DNA of 64,000 nucleotides from LMUY01 sp965199105 (GCA_965199105.1 CBDAQO010000002.1:248001-312000), one strand, 5' to 3'. Numbered from the stretch's first letter, positions 14,978 through 24,184 are shown. The notes: a model not told the origin generated them from the sequence alone. Numbers and translations are program-made.

Positions 14978-16549
14978 TCAGGCCTTCTGCACATTCCAAA
15001 AGCAGGTGTTGCCGGCTTGGACGATGCCCGACACGGTTCCCGCGATGGCACTCTGCTGCCGGTAGGCGCCGAGCGGCACGAATGGCACCTCCTGGAACGC
15101 CGCCACCTGCAACTGGTCGCACACCGCCCTCTGCGCGGCCTCGGTGGTCGCGGCGAACCACTGGTCCCGCAGGCCCTCGATCACCGGGCTGACCGGCCAA
15201 CCGAACCAGCCGCTCTTGCCGTTGCCCCGCAGCGGCAGATGGCTGCCCGGGTTGGACAGGCTGATCCCGTTCCAGGACGTGCAAAACGAGCTCCAGCCGC
15301 CCTCCGCCACCGGCTTGTCCTGCGTCCGCCGCACCACCAGCGTGGCCCAGTCCATGCTCTGGTAGTCCACGTTCAAGCCCAGCTCGGCAAACACGCTCTG
15401 CGTCACCTGGCAGAGCGGCACCAAAGGCGGCTGGTCGGACGGTGACATCAGCACGATGCGCTCGCCGCGATAGCCGCTCTCCGCCACCAGCTTCTTGGCC
15501 AGCGCCACGTCGCGCTTGCCGCTGAACACCTGCATGTCCGCGCTGCTGGCCATCGGCGTACCGGGGGTGAACACGCCGGTGGGCACCGTCATCAGGCTCG
15601 TCTGCTCCCCCACCAGCGCGGTCATGAACTCGGCCTGGTTGATCGCCGGCAGCAGGGCCTGGCGCAGCTTGGGGTTGTCGAACGGCGGCTGAGTGTGGTT
15701 CAGCGCCATCACCGCCGGGTAGAACAGCGGGTCGACCGCGACCACCTGCAGGCCGGCCTGGGCGCGCAGCATGGGCAGCAGGTCGATCAGCGGGCTCTCG
15801 ACCCAATCCACCTCGCCCCGCTGCAGCGCGCCGGCCGCGGTCGCCGGGTCGGGCAGGACGTGCCACTCCACACGGTCGAGATGGGCCACCTTGCCGCCCG
15901 ACCAGTAGGATGCGGGCTCGCTTCGCGGCACGTACTGGTCGAACTTGGCGTAGGCGGCGAACGAGCCGGAGACGCGCTCCTGCGGGAGGAAGCGGAACGG
16001 CCCGCTGCCCGTCGCATCGGTCACCTGGGTGAAGGCGTCGGTCTCGGCGAAGCGTTGCGGCATGATCGGGCAGATGTCGGGGCCGCCGAGCGCGAAGGTC
16101 ATCAGCGGAAACGGCGTCTTGAGCCGGATGCGGAAGCGCTTGTCGTCCAGCGCCGTCATATCGTTAGTCAGCGAGAGCAGCTTCTGGCCAAACCCCTTGC
16201 GTTGCCCCCAGCGCTTGATCGACGGCACGCAGTCGGCGGCGCGCACCGGCTCGCCGTCGTGGAAGCGCAAGCCGTCGCGCAGGGTGAAGGTCCAGGTGAG
16301 GCCATCGTCGCTCACCTCGTGGCCAGCGACCATCTGCGGCTGCGCGGTGAGCGAGTCGTCCACGCCGTAGAGCGTGTCGTAGACCATCAGGCCATGGTTG
16401 AAGGCGACGGTGGCCGAGGTCCAGATCGGGTCGAGGCTGGACAGGTCGGCCTGGGGCACGAAGCGCAGCGTGCTGGTGGCGGCCCGGGCGGCGCGCGCTC
16501 GGCTGAGCCCGATGAGTGCGGCAGTGGCCAAAAACGTCCGACGCCGCAT
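14978..16549 (-). CDS. Family-5 extracellular solute-binding protein (DppA/OppA type), orphan
   Basis: Periplasmic binding protein of 523 residues. The leader MRRRTFLATAALIGL is of twin-arginine type, followed by ARAARAAT. Family-5 stretches include LSSLDPIWTSATVAFNHGLMVYDTLYG, GLTWTFTLRDGLRFHDGEPVRAADC and GSGPF. Such proteins bind peptides, glycosides or opines for ABC import, but no DppBCDF-type permease or ATPase genes lie nearby. GAGGGA precedes the ATG at 16549; the open frame runs on to 16588. The AmpG-like permease gene is 55 bp upstream on the same strand, so the two are probably co-transcribed. Confidence 0.88.
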   Translation of the reverse strand: MRRRTFLATAALIGLSRARAARAATSTLRFVPQADLSSLDPIWTSATVAFNHGLMVYDTLYGVDDSLTAQPQMVAGHEVSDDGLTWTFTLRDGLRFHDGEPVRAADCVPSIKRWGQRKGFGQKLLSLTNDMTALDDKRFRIRLKTPFPLMTFALGGPDICPIMPQRFAETDAFTQVTDATGSGPFRFLPQERVSGSFAAYAKFDQYVPRSEPASYWSGGKVAHLDRVEWHVLPDPATAAGALQRGEVDWVESPLIDLLPMLRAQAGLQVVAVDPLFYPAVMALNHTQPPFDNPKLRQALLPAINQAEFMTALVGEQTSLMTVPTGVFTPGTPMASSADMQVFSGKRDVALAKKLVAESGYRGERIVLMSPSDQPPLVPLCQVTQSVFAELGLNVDYQSMDWATLVVRRTQDKPVAEGGWSSFCTSWNGISLSNPGSHLPLRGNGKSGWFGWPVSPVIEGLRDQWFAATTEAAQRAVCDQLQVAAFQEVPFVPLGAYRQQSAIAGTVSGIVQAGNTCFWNVQKA

Positions 16550-16604
16550 GGTCGTGTCCCTCGCATGGCTGACGCGAGACGATTGCATGGCTCTGGACGC
16601 GGGT

Positions 16605-17840
16605 CTAGCGCGAGGCGGGACGCCGGGTCACGATCCCAAGCATGATCAGCATCGCGGGCAGCGCGGCAAAGATCGCCACGCCGTAGAAATCGAGCCAGCC
16701 CAGCGACTGCGCCAGCACGCCCGACAGCCCGCCGAGGGTGCGCAACGGGAGCACGGCCAGGGAGGACAGCAGCGCATACTGGGTCGCCGAGTAGCCCGGC
16801 GCGCATAGGCTGGAGAGGAAGGTGAGGAAGGCCGCGTCCGCCATCGCCTCGGCAAACCCCTCCAGCACCACCTTTGCAACCAGAATGGTGGCGTTTCCGC
16901 CGGACCAGGCCAGGGCGAAATACAGCCCCATCGACGCCATTTGCACGAACCCGGTCAGGATCAGCGCCCGCTTGGCCCCGAGCCACGCGACCAGGGCGCC
17001 CCCGACCGCCGCCCCGGCTAGGCTGGCAGCGAGCGAGGGGATGCCAATGGCGAGGGCGACCTGGGCGCGGTCGTAGCCCAGCGAGCGGTAGAACGGCGGC
17101 GCCATGGTGCCCGCCATCGCCTCGCCCAGCTTGAACAGCATGACGAACGCCAGCGTCGCGACCGCGCCCCGCCGGGCCAGCAGCTCGGCGACGGGCAACA
17201 CGACGGCCCGGCGCAGCGCTGCGGCCGCGCCGCCGGTGATGGCGGGGAGCGCCCGGTTGGGTGGCGCCGGGGCCAACAGCGTCAGCACCGGGCCGAGCGC
17301 CACCAGGGCGGCCACCGCCAGCAACGCGCCTTGCCAGCCCAGCCGGCCCGCCAGCCCGATCGCGCCTGACCCGGCGACCAGCAACGCGCCGCGATAACCC
17401 CACACATAAGCCGCCAGGGCGTTGCCCTGCAGCCGCTCCGGGAAGGTCTCGATGCGCCAGGCGTCAATGGCGATATCCTGGGTGGCGGAGAGGAAGGCCA
17501 CCAGCGCGGCGGCGGCGACCAAGGCGCCTGGATGCGCCGGGCTGCTCAGCGCCAGGATGATACAAGCGGCCACGAGCAACGGCTGCACCAGCATGAGCCA
17601 GCCGCGCCGCTGCCCCAACCAGGCGAACGGGCCAGGCGGCAACACGCGATCAAGCGCCGGCGCCCAGAGAAACTTCAAGCTGTAGGAAATACCGATATTG
17701 GCCGTCAGCCCGATCACCGCGAGCGAGGTGCCCCCCTCGCTCAACCACTGGCGCAGGGTGAAGCCCGAGAGCGGCAGCGGTAATCCGGCCACAAACCCGT
17801 AGCCGGCCATGACGGCGAAAGCGCGGCGGGACGCGACCAT
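16605..17840 (-). CDS. ampG: AmpG-like MFS permease (muropeptide type)
   Basis: Inner-membrane MFS protein of 411 residues with about 12 helices. AmpG hallmarks are GFVAGLPLPLSGFTLRQWL, SYSLKFLWAPALDR, GQRRGWLM, LSATQDIAIDAWRIE and the second-half FKLGEAMAGTMAPPFY. AmpG proteins carry anhydromuropeptides from periplasm to cytoplasm for cell-wall recycling. The assignment to the AmpG branch is firm, the substrate less so. It is followed by the orphan family-5 binding protein gene (55 bp) and preceded by a small exported protein gene. Confidence 0.78.
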   Translation of the reverse strand: MVASRRAFAVMAGYGFVAGLPLPLSGFTLRQWLSEGGTSLAVIGLTANIGISYSLKFLWAPALDRVLPPGPFAWLGQRRGWLMLVQPLLVAACIILALSSPAHPGALVAAAALVAFLSATQDIAIDAWRIETFPERLQGNALAAYVWGYRGALLVAGSGAIGLAGRLGWQGALLAVAALVALGPVLTLLAPAPPNRALPAITGGAAAALRRAVVLPVAELLARRGAVATLAFVMLFKLGEAMAGTMAPPFYRSLGYDRAQVALAIGIPSLAASLAGAAVGGALVAWLGAKRALILTGFVQMASMGLYFALAWSGGNATILVAKVVLEGFAEAMADAAFLTFLSSLCAPGYSATQYALLSSLAVLPLRTLGGLSGVLAQSLGWLDFYGVAIFAALPAMLIMLGIVTRRPASR

Positions 17841-17899
17841 GGCGCAGGCGAGGCCCGGGCGTTACCCCAGGCCTCTCCGCTTAGGCCCAGTGCGTCAGG

Positions 17900-18193
17900 T
17901 TACTCGGCCGCTGGCGTGCCGGAGTGCAGCCCAGGCGTCGCCGGGTGCACCGTGGTGCGGGTGCGGGCCGCGGCACGCCGGGCGCGGGGCGGGAACTTGG
18001 TCGGGGCCGGCACCGCGGTGGTGCCGATCTGGCCCTGCGGCGTGGTGGCCGCCGGGGCGCCTTCCTGGTTGCTCGGCGCGGTTGCCCCACCCAGAGCCGT
18101 TGCGTTGGAGCTCGGCTTGGTCTGGGCCATCGCCGGCGCAACCGCAACGACCGTCAAAAACGAGGCAGCGAGGGCTGCTGATAGCAACTTCAT
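17900..18193 (-). CDS. Small exported Ala/Pro/Thr-rich protein
   Basis: 97 residues. The signal peptide MKLLSAALAASFLTVVAVAPAMAQ is followed by a low-complexity mature part rich in Ala, Pro, Thr and Arg, with no Cys and no recognisable domain. The ATG at 18193 has GGAG 6 nt upstream, so it is favoured over the upstream ATG at 18211. It probably is secreted and unstructured. No function can be assigned. Confidence 0.6.
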   Translation of the reverse strand: MKLLSAALAASFLTVVAVAPAMAQTKPSSNATALGGATAPSNQEGAPAATTPQGQIGTTAVPAPTKFPPRARRAAARTRTTVHPATPGLHSGTPAAE

Positions 18194-18285
18194 AACAGTC
18201 TCCATAAACACTGGCGCAGTGGCCGATCCACGACGCCACGCGATTCATCTACAACATTTCGTTAGGCGTACAGTTCCATCGTTTG

Positions 18286-20115
18286 TCAAGCGGCGGCGGA
18301 GTCGGACTGGCGACCCGCCTTCTTGCGCTCGTGCGGATCCAAGTGACGCTTGCGCAGCCGGATCGCCGCCGGCGTCACTTCGACCAACTCGTCGTCCTCG
18401 ATGTAGGAAATCGCCTGCTCCAGCGACATCTTGCGCGGCGGGATCAGCAGCATCGCGTCGTCCTTGCCGGAGGCGCGCACGTTGGTGAGCTTCTTTTCCT
18501 TGATTGGGTTCACGTCGAGGTCGCTCTCGCGCGAATGCTCGCCCAGGATCAACCCCTCATAGACCTTGTCGCCGGGGCTGACGAACAGCGTGCCACGCTC
18601 CTGCAGGTACCAAAGCGCGTAGTGGATCGCCTCGCCGCCCTCGGTAGAGATCAGCGAGCCGTTGCGCCGCCCCTCCATGGGGCCCGCCCAGGGGCCGTAG
18701 CCCGCGAACAGCCGGTTCATCACGCCACTGCCCCGCGTGTCGGTCAGGAACTCGCCGTGGTAGCCGATCAGCCCGCGCGACGGGATGTGGAACGTGAGCC
18801 GCACCTTGCCGCCGCCTGAGGGCCGCATGTCCTGCATGACGCCCTTGCGGCGGCTCATCTTCTCGACCACGACGCCGGAAAACGGCTCGTCGACGTCGAT
18901 CAGCACCTCCTCCATCGGCTCCTCGCGCTCGCCGGTCTCCTCGTTCTTGCGGGTCAGCACGCGGGGGCGGCCGATGGTAAGCTCGAAGCCCTCGCGCCGC
19001 ATGGTTTCGATCAACACGCCGAGCTGCAACTCGCCGCGGCCGGCGACCTCGAACGCCTCGCTCTCGTTGCTCTCGGTGATCTTGATGGCGACGTTGCCCT
19101 CGGACTCGCGCAACAACCGGTCGCGAATTTGGCGTGACGTGACCTTCTTGCCCTCGCGCCCGCCCATCGGCCCGTCGTTGACGCGGAACGTCATGGCCAG
19201 GGTCGGCGGGTCGATCGGGGTGGCGTGCAGCGGCTCGGGCAGGTCAGGCGAGCCCACCGTGTCCGGCACCGTCGCATCGGTCAGCCCGGCGACCGCGATG
19301 ATGTCGCCGGCCACCACCTCGTCCACCGCCACGCGCTCGAGGCCGCGGAAGCTCATCAGCTTGGTCAGCCGGCCGGTTTCGACCACGCTGCCATCCGAGC
19401 GCAGCACCTTGAGCGGCATGTTCAGCCGCGCGGTGCCCTGCTCGACGCGCCCGGTCAGCACGCGGCCGAGGAAGTTGTCGTAGTCCAGGATCGAGGCGAC
19501 CATGGCGAACGGAGCCGACGCGTCGAGCGCCGGGGCGGCGACGTGGCTGAGCACCAGGTCGAACATCGGGCTGAGGTCCTTGCGGGCGCCTTCCAGCTCG
19601 AGGTCGGCCCAGCCCTGGCGGCCGGAGGCGAACAGCATCGGGAAGTCGAGCTGCTCGTCGGTGGCGCCAAGGGCGGCGAACAGGTCAAACACCTCGGTAT
19701 GGACCTCGTCCGCGCGGGCGTCCTGCCGGTCGACCTTGTTCACCACCACGATCGGCTTCAGGCCCTGCGCCAGCGCCTTGCCGACGACGAACTTGGTCTG
19801 CGGCAACACGCCCTCGGCGGCGTCCACCAGCACGATGGCGCCGTCCACCATGTTCAGGATGCGCTCCACCTCGCCGCCGAAATCGGCGTGGCCCGGGGTG
19901 TCGACGATGTTGATGCGCGTGCCTTTCCATTCCACGCTGGCGACCTTGGCCAGGATGGTGATGCCGCGCTCCTTCTCCAGGTCGTTGCGGTCCAGCGCCC
20001 GCTCGGCCACCTGCTGGTGCTCGCGGAACGCGCCGGATTGGCGCAGGAGTTGGTCGACCAGCGTGGTCTTGCCATGGTCGACGTGGGCGATGATGGCGAT
20101 GTTGCGAATATCCAT
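18286..20115 (-). CDS. typA: Ribosome-associated translational GTPase TypA/BipA
   Basis: 609 residues, the normal BipA length. The GTPase domain has G1 AHVDHGKTTLVDQLL (10-24), the switch region with ERGITILAK, G3 DTPGHADF, G4 NKVDRQDAR and the order EF-Tu-like domains then EF-G-like III and V. The BipA-specific C-terminal domain includes SRGLIGYHGEFLTDTRGSG and the Lys-rich tail region. It acts on 50S assembly and stress or cold adaptation. The ATG at 20115 gives MDIRNIAIIAHVDHGK; the frame upstream to 20235 is not family sequence. Divergent from the glutathione peroxidase gene. Confidence 0.95.
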   Translation of the reverse strand: MDIRNIAIIAHVDHGKTTLVDQLLRQSGAFREHQQVAERALDRNDLEKERGITILAKVASVEWKGTRINIVDTPGHADFGGEVERILNMVDGAIVLVDAAEGVLPQTKFVVGKALAQGLKPIVVVNKVDRQDARADEVHTEVFDLFAALGATDEQLDFPMLFASGRQGWADLELEGARKDLSPMFDLVLSHVAAPALDASAPFAMVASILDYDNFLGRVLTGRVEQGTARLNMPLKVLRSDGSVVETGRLTKLMSFRGLERVAVDEVVAGDIIAVAGLTDATVPDTVGSPDLPEPLHATPIDPPTLAMTFRVNDGPMGGREGKKVTSRQIRDRLLRESEGNVAIKITESNESEAFEVAGRGELQLGVLIETMRREGFELTIGRPRVLTRKNEETGEREEPMEEVLIDVDEPFSGVVVEKMSRRKGVMQDMRPSGGGKVRLTFHIPSRGLIGYHGEFLTDTRGSGVMNRLFAGYGPWAGPMEGRRNGSLISTEGGEAIHYALWYLQERGTLFVSPGDKVYEGLILGEHSRESDLDVNPIKEKKLTNVRASGKDDAMLLIPPRKMSLEQAISYIEDDELVEVTPAAIRLRKRHLDPHERKKAGRQSDSAAA

Positions 20116-20252
20116 GCGTCTTCTACCGGGCCGCCCGCGAGGCCGCCACGCCTGTCTCATGTTGCAGCCGCACACATAGGGGGAAGTGGGGCGAAATACG
20201 AGCCGAAAACGGGCGCCCCGGCGCGTCCAGACCACCCAGAGGAGCCATTTCG

Positions 20253-20744
20253 ATGCCCAACGCGTTCGATTTCACCGCCCGGGCCGCCGACGGCAGCGAG
20301 CATGACCTGGCCGCCTACCGCGGGCGGGTGCTGCTGATCGTCAACACCGCCTCCAAATGCGGCTTCACCCCGCAATATGCCGGGCTGGAGGCGCTTTGGC
20401 GGCAGTATCGCGAGGCGGGGCTGAGCGTGCTGGGCTTCCCGTGCAACCAATTCGGTCACCAGGAACCCGGCAGCGCCGCTGACATCGCCAGCTTCTGCAC
20501 CGGCAAATACGACGTGAGCTTCCCCGTGCTCGGCAAGGTCGAGGTGAACGGCGCGCAGGCCGACCCGCTGTATCGCTGGCTGAAGCAGGAGAAGGCCGGG
20601 CTGCTCGGGCTGGGCGCGGTCAAGTGGAACTTCACCAAGTTCCTGATCGGGCGGGATGGCCAGGTGGTCGAGCGGTTCGCCCCCACTGCCAGCCCGGACA
20701 GCCTGAAGCCGCCGATCGAAGCCGCGCTTGCCGCCACCGTGTGA
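20253..20744 (+). CDS. Glutathione/thioredoxin peroxidase (GPx family)
   Basis: 163 residues. Peroxidatic Cys36 in NTASKCGFTPQY, the FPCNQFGHQEPG motif (Cys64, Gln66) and the KWNFTKFLIGRDG motif with the catalytic Trp and Asn are all present. Bacterial Cys-GPx proteins reduce organic and hydrogen peroxides, often with thioredoxin, in the cytoplasm. GAGGAG precedes the ATG. Divergent from typA across 137 bp that hold the promoters of both. Confidence 0.92.
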   Translation: MPNAFDFTARAADGSEHDLAAYRGRVLLIVNTASKCGFTPQYAGLEALWRQYREAGLSVLGFPCNQFGHQEPGSAADIASFCTGKYDVSFPVLGKVEVNGAQADPLYRWLKQEKAGLLGLGAVKWNFTKFLIGRDGQVVERFAPTASPDSLKPPIEAALAATV

Positions 20745-20798
20745 TCGCGCGCAACCTTTGTGGCTGGCGGCGCGCTCTAGGCCTGCCCGGGCAAGGAA

Positions 20799-21974
20799 AT
20801 GAGTCGGATGGATGTCGTCGAGCACGCTGCAACGCCAGGCAGCCAGGGTTTGCCCGCACCGATCGACCAGGCCCGCGCCGACATGCGCGAACCGAGGAAG
20901 CCGGGCGCTCGGGCGCTGGGCACCTTGGCCGTGCTGGCGGTGGCCTACACGCTCTACTTCGCGGCGGCCTTCCTGCTGCCGTTCACCCTGGCCATCGTGC
21001 TCTATTTGCTGCTCTCGCCCGCCATGCGCTTCCTCAACAAGCGGCTGCACCTGCCACGCGTGCTAGCCGCCCTGCTGCTGATCATAGCGCTGTTCGTGGT
21101 GGTCGGCGGCGTCGGCGCGGCCATCTCGGTCCCCGCCAGCGACTGGGTCGGGCGCATTCCGCAAAGCCTGCCCACGATCGAGAAGCAGTTCGGCTTCCTG
21201 CAGGGCCCGCTTGAGGCGATCGAACACGGCTATGACCGGCTCACCGGCATGATGGGTGGCTCGTCCAGCAGCAGCAGCCAGTCCTCGGGCGGCGTGCCGG
21301 GGCTCTCCAGCCTCACCTCGCTGGGCGGCTCCATCCTGGCCGGCGCCAAGAACATGCTGGCGGACGGGTTCACCATCCTCCTGCTGCTCTACTTCTTCCT
21401 CTACGCCGGGGACACGCTGCTACGCCGCCTGGTGGAGGTGCTGCCGACCTGGGAAGACAAGCGCCGCGCCGTGCAGATCGCCAGCGAGATCGAGGAGAAC
21501 GTCGCCAGCTACCTGGCCACCATCACGGTGATGAACACCCTGGTGGGAACGCTGAACGGCCTCTCGGTGTGGCTGCTCGGCATGCCCAACCCGCTGCTGT
21601 TCGGCACCCTCGCCTTCCTGCTGAACTACATCCCAATCCTGGGGCCGATGATGGGTATCGGGGTGTTCTTCGTGGTGGGCCTGTTCACCTTCTCGCAGCC
21701 ACTGTTCGCCCTGGTGCCGGCCGGCATCTACCTTGCCATCCACATCCTGGAGGGCGAAACCATCACCCCAATGCTGCTGGCGCGCCGGCTGACGCTGAAC
21801 CCGGTGCTGGTGATCGTGTCGCTGTTCTTCTGGGACTGGATGTGGGGCATCCCCGGGGCGCTGCTGTCGGTGCCGCTGCTGGCGGTGACCAAGATCGTGT
21901 GCGACCACCTGCCTGGCCTAGCCGCGGTCGGGCACATGCTGGGGGCAGATAAGCCGCACGCCGACGTGGGCTGA
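20799..21974 (+). CDS. AI-2E/PerM-family membrane protein
   Basis: Polytopic inner-membrane protein of 391 residues with about eight helices. The C-terminal signature NPLLFGTLAFLLNYIPILGPMMG and LARRLTLNPVLVIVSLFFWDWMWGIPGALLSVPLLAV is the core of the AI-2E transporter (PerM) family, whose characterised members export small molecules or Na+. A Ser-rich loop (GGSSSSSSQSSGG, near residue 150) lies between helices. Two starts are near each other (20799 and 20808). Downstream of gpx by 54 bp, possibly the same transcript. Confidence 0.88.
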   Translation: MSRMDVVEHAATPGSQGLPAPIDQARADMREPRKPGARALGTLAVLAVAYTLYFAAAFLLPFTLAIVLYLLLSPAMRFLNKRLHLPRVLAALLLIIALFVVVGGVGAAISVPASDWVGRIPQSLPTIEKQFGFLQGPLEAIEHGYDRLTGMMGGSSSSSSQSSGGVPGLSSLTSLGGSILAGAKNMLADGFTILLLLYFFLYAGDTLLRRLVEVLPTWEDKRRAVQIASEIEENVASYLATITVMNTLVGTLNGLSVWLLGMPNPLLFGTLAFLLNYIPILGPMMGIGVFFVVGLFTFSQPLFALVPAGIYLAIHILEGETITPMLLARRLTLNPVLVIVSLFFWDWMWGIPGALLSVPLLAVTKIVCDHLPGLAAVGHMLGADKPHADVG

Positions 21975-22103
21975 CCCTCGGATCGCCGCCGACCGGTAAT
22001 CTCGGCACGCGTCTTGCTCGGGCCCGTTCCATGCGTAAACACAGACCGCCTCCAAACTTTGGCTCTCGCAGATCGTCCGCATTGCCGCTCGGCATCCCGA
22101 GTG

Positions 22104-22228
22104 GTTCTCCCCCTCCCGTCCTTTCCGGGAGAGGGCCGGGGTGAGGGCGCTTCAGGCGTTGAAAAGGCGGATGCTCACGGCTCTCGCACCCTCACCCCGC
22201 CCTCTCCTGCCCGCGGGAGAGGGAGAAC
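22104..22228. repeat. Large intergenic inverted repeat (GGGAGAGGG/GGGGTGAGGG palindrome)
   Basis: The 303-bp gap between the AI-2E gene and the first amidase is mostly this 125-bp element. Its ends GTTCTCCC and GGGAGAAC pair, and inward the strands match as CCGGGAGAGGG and GGGGTGAGGGCG against their complements, leaving a central loop. Each arm itself folds into a smaller CTCCC/GGGAG hairpin. This is the sort of dispersed palindrome common in proteobacterial intergenic regions. It ends 50 bp before the amidase start and could affect mRNA 5' structure. Confidence 0.7.
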
Positions 22229-22277
22229 AAAGCCAACGCGGTTGCTCCACCCGCCCGCACGCGAGCGTGGCCCGGCA

Positions 22278-23441
22278 ATGACCAGTGGCTTCCTTCCCGG
22301 TCCACGCTGCACCGTCGCCGGCGAGCCGGGCGGCCTGCTCGACGGCCTCGGCTTCGCCGTGAAGGACCTGATCGACCTGGCCGGCGTCCCCACCTTGGGC
22401 GGCACGCCGGATTGGGCCACCGACCGCCCAGTGCCAACGCAGCATGCCGCCGTGGTGCAGCGCCTGCTGGCAGCGGGCGCCTCCGTGGTGGGCAAGACCA
22501 TCACCGACGAGGTCTCGCTCGGTATTCTGGGCGAGAACATGCACGACGGCACGCCGACCAACCCGGCCGCGCCCGACCGCGTTCCCGGCGGCTCCTCGAG
22601 CGGCTCGGCCACCGCCGTGGCGGCGGGCGCGTGTGACTTCGCGCTCGGCACCGACACCGGCGGCTCGGTGCGGGTGCCGGCGAGTTTCTGCGGCCTCTAC
22701 GGCATCCGCCCGACCCATGGCCGGCTACCCTTCGCCGGCATCACCGTGCAGGCGGCCGACAGCGACACCGTCGGCTGGTTCGCCCGCGAGGCGGAGCTGT
22801 TCGCGCGCGTGGGCGAGGTGCTGTTCGCCGCCCCCTGCCCCGAGCGACTGCCGACCCGCCTGGTGGTGGCGGTGGACGCGTTCGGGTTCGCCGACCCGGC
22901 GGTGGCAGAGGCGCTCGCCCCCCTGTTGGACCGGCTCGCCACGCTGCTCGGCCACCGCCGCGACGAGGTGATGGCGCCGCCGGGTCTCTCGGTTTGGCAG
23001 GGCGCGCAACGGGCGCTGCAATCCAGCCAGGCCTGGCGCAGCTTCGCCCCCTGGCTCGACCAGGCCAATCCGCGACTGGCCTGGACGGTCGCGCGCGGCT
23101 TGGTGCACGCCGCCGCGATCACCGATGCCGAACGGGCCCGCGCGACGCTGATGCGGGAGGAGGCTCGCGCGCGGCTGCGCACCCTGCTGCCGCCGGGCAC
23201 CATCCTGTGCCTGCCCACCACGCCGTTCCCCGCTCCCCGGCGCGGCTTGCCGGTCAGCACGCTGGACGCCATGCGCGACCGCATCTCCTGCCTCAGCAGC
23301 CATGGCGGGCTGACCGGGGTGCCTCAGGTGAGCATCCCCGGCGCCCGGGTGGAAGGCGCGCCGGTTGGGCTGTCCATCGTGGCCGGGCGCGGCGCCGATC
23401 TCGAGCTGCTGGCGGTGGCCAAGGCGCTAGCCGCATGCTGA
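22278..23441 (+). CDS. Amidase-signature hydrolase
   Basis: 387 residues of the amidase-signature family with the Ser-cisSer-Lys triad: Lys29 (GFAVKDLIDLAG), cis-Ser at 106 (GGSSSGSATAVAAG) and nucleophile Ser130 (GTDTGGSVRVPASF). It hydrolyses an amide to acid and ammonia; substrate unknown. It is short for the family (usually 450-500), with the N-terminal helices trimmed so that the catalytic Lys sits unusually early. The ATG at 22278 is the first that excludes the intergenic palindrome. Its stop overlaps the GNAT gene by 7 bp. Confidence 0.88.
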   Translation: MTSGFLPGPRCTVAGEPGGLLDGLGFAVKDLIDLAGVPTLGGTPDWATDRPVPTQHAAVVQRLLAAGASVVGKTITDEVSLGILGENMHDGTPTNPAAPDRVPGGSSSGSATAVAAGACDFALGTDTGGSVRVPASFCGLYGIRPTHGRLPFAGITVQAADSDTVGWFAREAELFARVGEVLFAAPCPERLPTRLVVAVDAFGFADPAVAEALAPLLDRLATLLGHRRDEVMAPPGLSVWQGAQRALQSSQAWRSFAPWLDQANPRLAWTVARGLVHAAAITDAERARATLMREEARARLRTLLPPGTILCLPTTPFPAPRRGLPVSTLDAMRDRISCLSSHGGLTGVPQVSIPGARVEGAPVGLSIVAGRGADLELLAVAKALAAC

Positions 23442-24184
23442 GGCTGGTCAGCCCGGACCACGCCCACCTGCCCGGCTACCTGGCGGCGCTGCAATCCGGC
23501 TGGTCGCCCAACAGCACGCGCGACGTGTCGGGCGAGCACCTGGCGCAGATCGCCGAGGACGCCGACCACTTCCTCCGCATGCAGCGCGGCGAAACCGGCA
23601 GCACGGTCACGCTCGCCGATGGCCGCATGGTGGAGCGCTTGCCGGGCGCGGTGTTCTGGCTCTGGGACGGCGCGTTCTGCGGCATGATCAACCTGCGCTA
23701 CCAGCCCGGCACCGAGGCGCTGCCCGCCCATGTGTCGGGCCATGTCGGCTACGGCGTGGTGCCCGGCAAACGCGGCCGCGGCTACGCCACCGAGGCGCTG
23801 CGCCAGCTCCTGCCGATCGCGCGCCAGCTCGGCTTGCGCCGGGTGGCCCTTACCTGCGACGCCGGCAACCTGCCTTCGTGCCGCGTGATCGTGGCCAATG
23901 GCGGCCACCCCGCGCCAAGCGAGGAGCCCGGCAAGCTGTTGTTCTGGATCGATTTGACGGGAGAGCGCGCCATGCCCGAAGTGCCCCAGCTTGAACTGCC
24001 CAAGCTCATCGAGGCCGCCATCGCCGCGTGGAGCGGCATCACCCCGCCCAACGACCCGGCGCGCCGCATGGCGGCCGACCTCGCCAGCGTAATCGCCGGG
24101 TTCGAGGCGCTGCGGGGCACGCTGGTGTTCGAGGACGAGCCCGCCAGCTTCACCGCGGCCCTGCAAGCGGCAAAAGAAGCATGA
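23435..24184 (+). CDS. GNAT acetyltransferase fused to a small GatC/AtzG-like helical domain
   Basis: 249 residues. Residues 1-175 are a GNAT fold: the acetyl-CoA loop VPGKRGRGYATEALRQL is at 109-125 and NLPSCRVIVANGG is at 145-157. Residues 180-249 (MPEVPQLELPKL to AALQAAKEA) look like a separate helical module with a FEDEPASF end, resembling the small partner proteins that precede AtzE/GatA-type amidases. An ATG at 23972 with GGGAGAG upstream could also start this 70-residue module alone. It overlaps the upstream amidase by 7 bp and the downstream amidase by 4 bp (ATGA), so all three are translationally coupled. The GNAT call is firm; the C-terminal call is tentative. Confidence 0.75.
   Translation: MLRLVSPDHAHLPGYLAALQSGWSPNSTRDVSGEHLAQIAEDADHFLRMQRGETGSTVTLADGRMVERLPGAVFWLWDGAFCGMINLRYQPGTEALPAHVSGHVGYGVVPGKRGRGYATEALRQLLPIARQLGLRRVALTCDAGNLPSCRVIVANGGHPAPSEEPGKLLFWIDLTGERAMPEVPQLELPKLIEAAIAAWSGITPPNDPARRMAADLASVIAGFEALRGTLVFEDEPASFTAALQAAKEA

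Noticed and set aside
20157..20235. Longer TypA N-terminus in the open frame to 20235
   Set aside because: The extra 40 residues are Arg-rich and overlap the divergent promoter; TypA proteins begin at the equivalent of the ATG at 20115.
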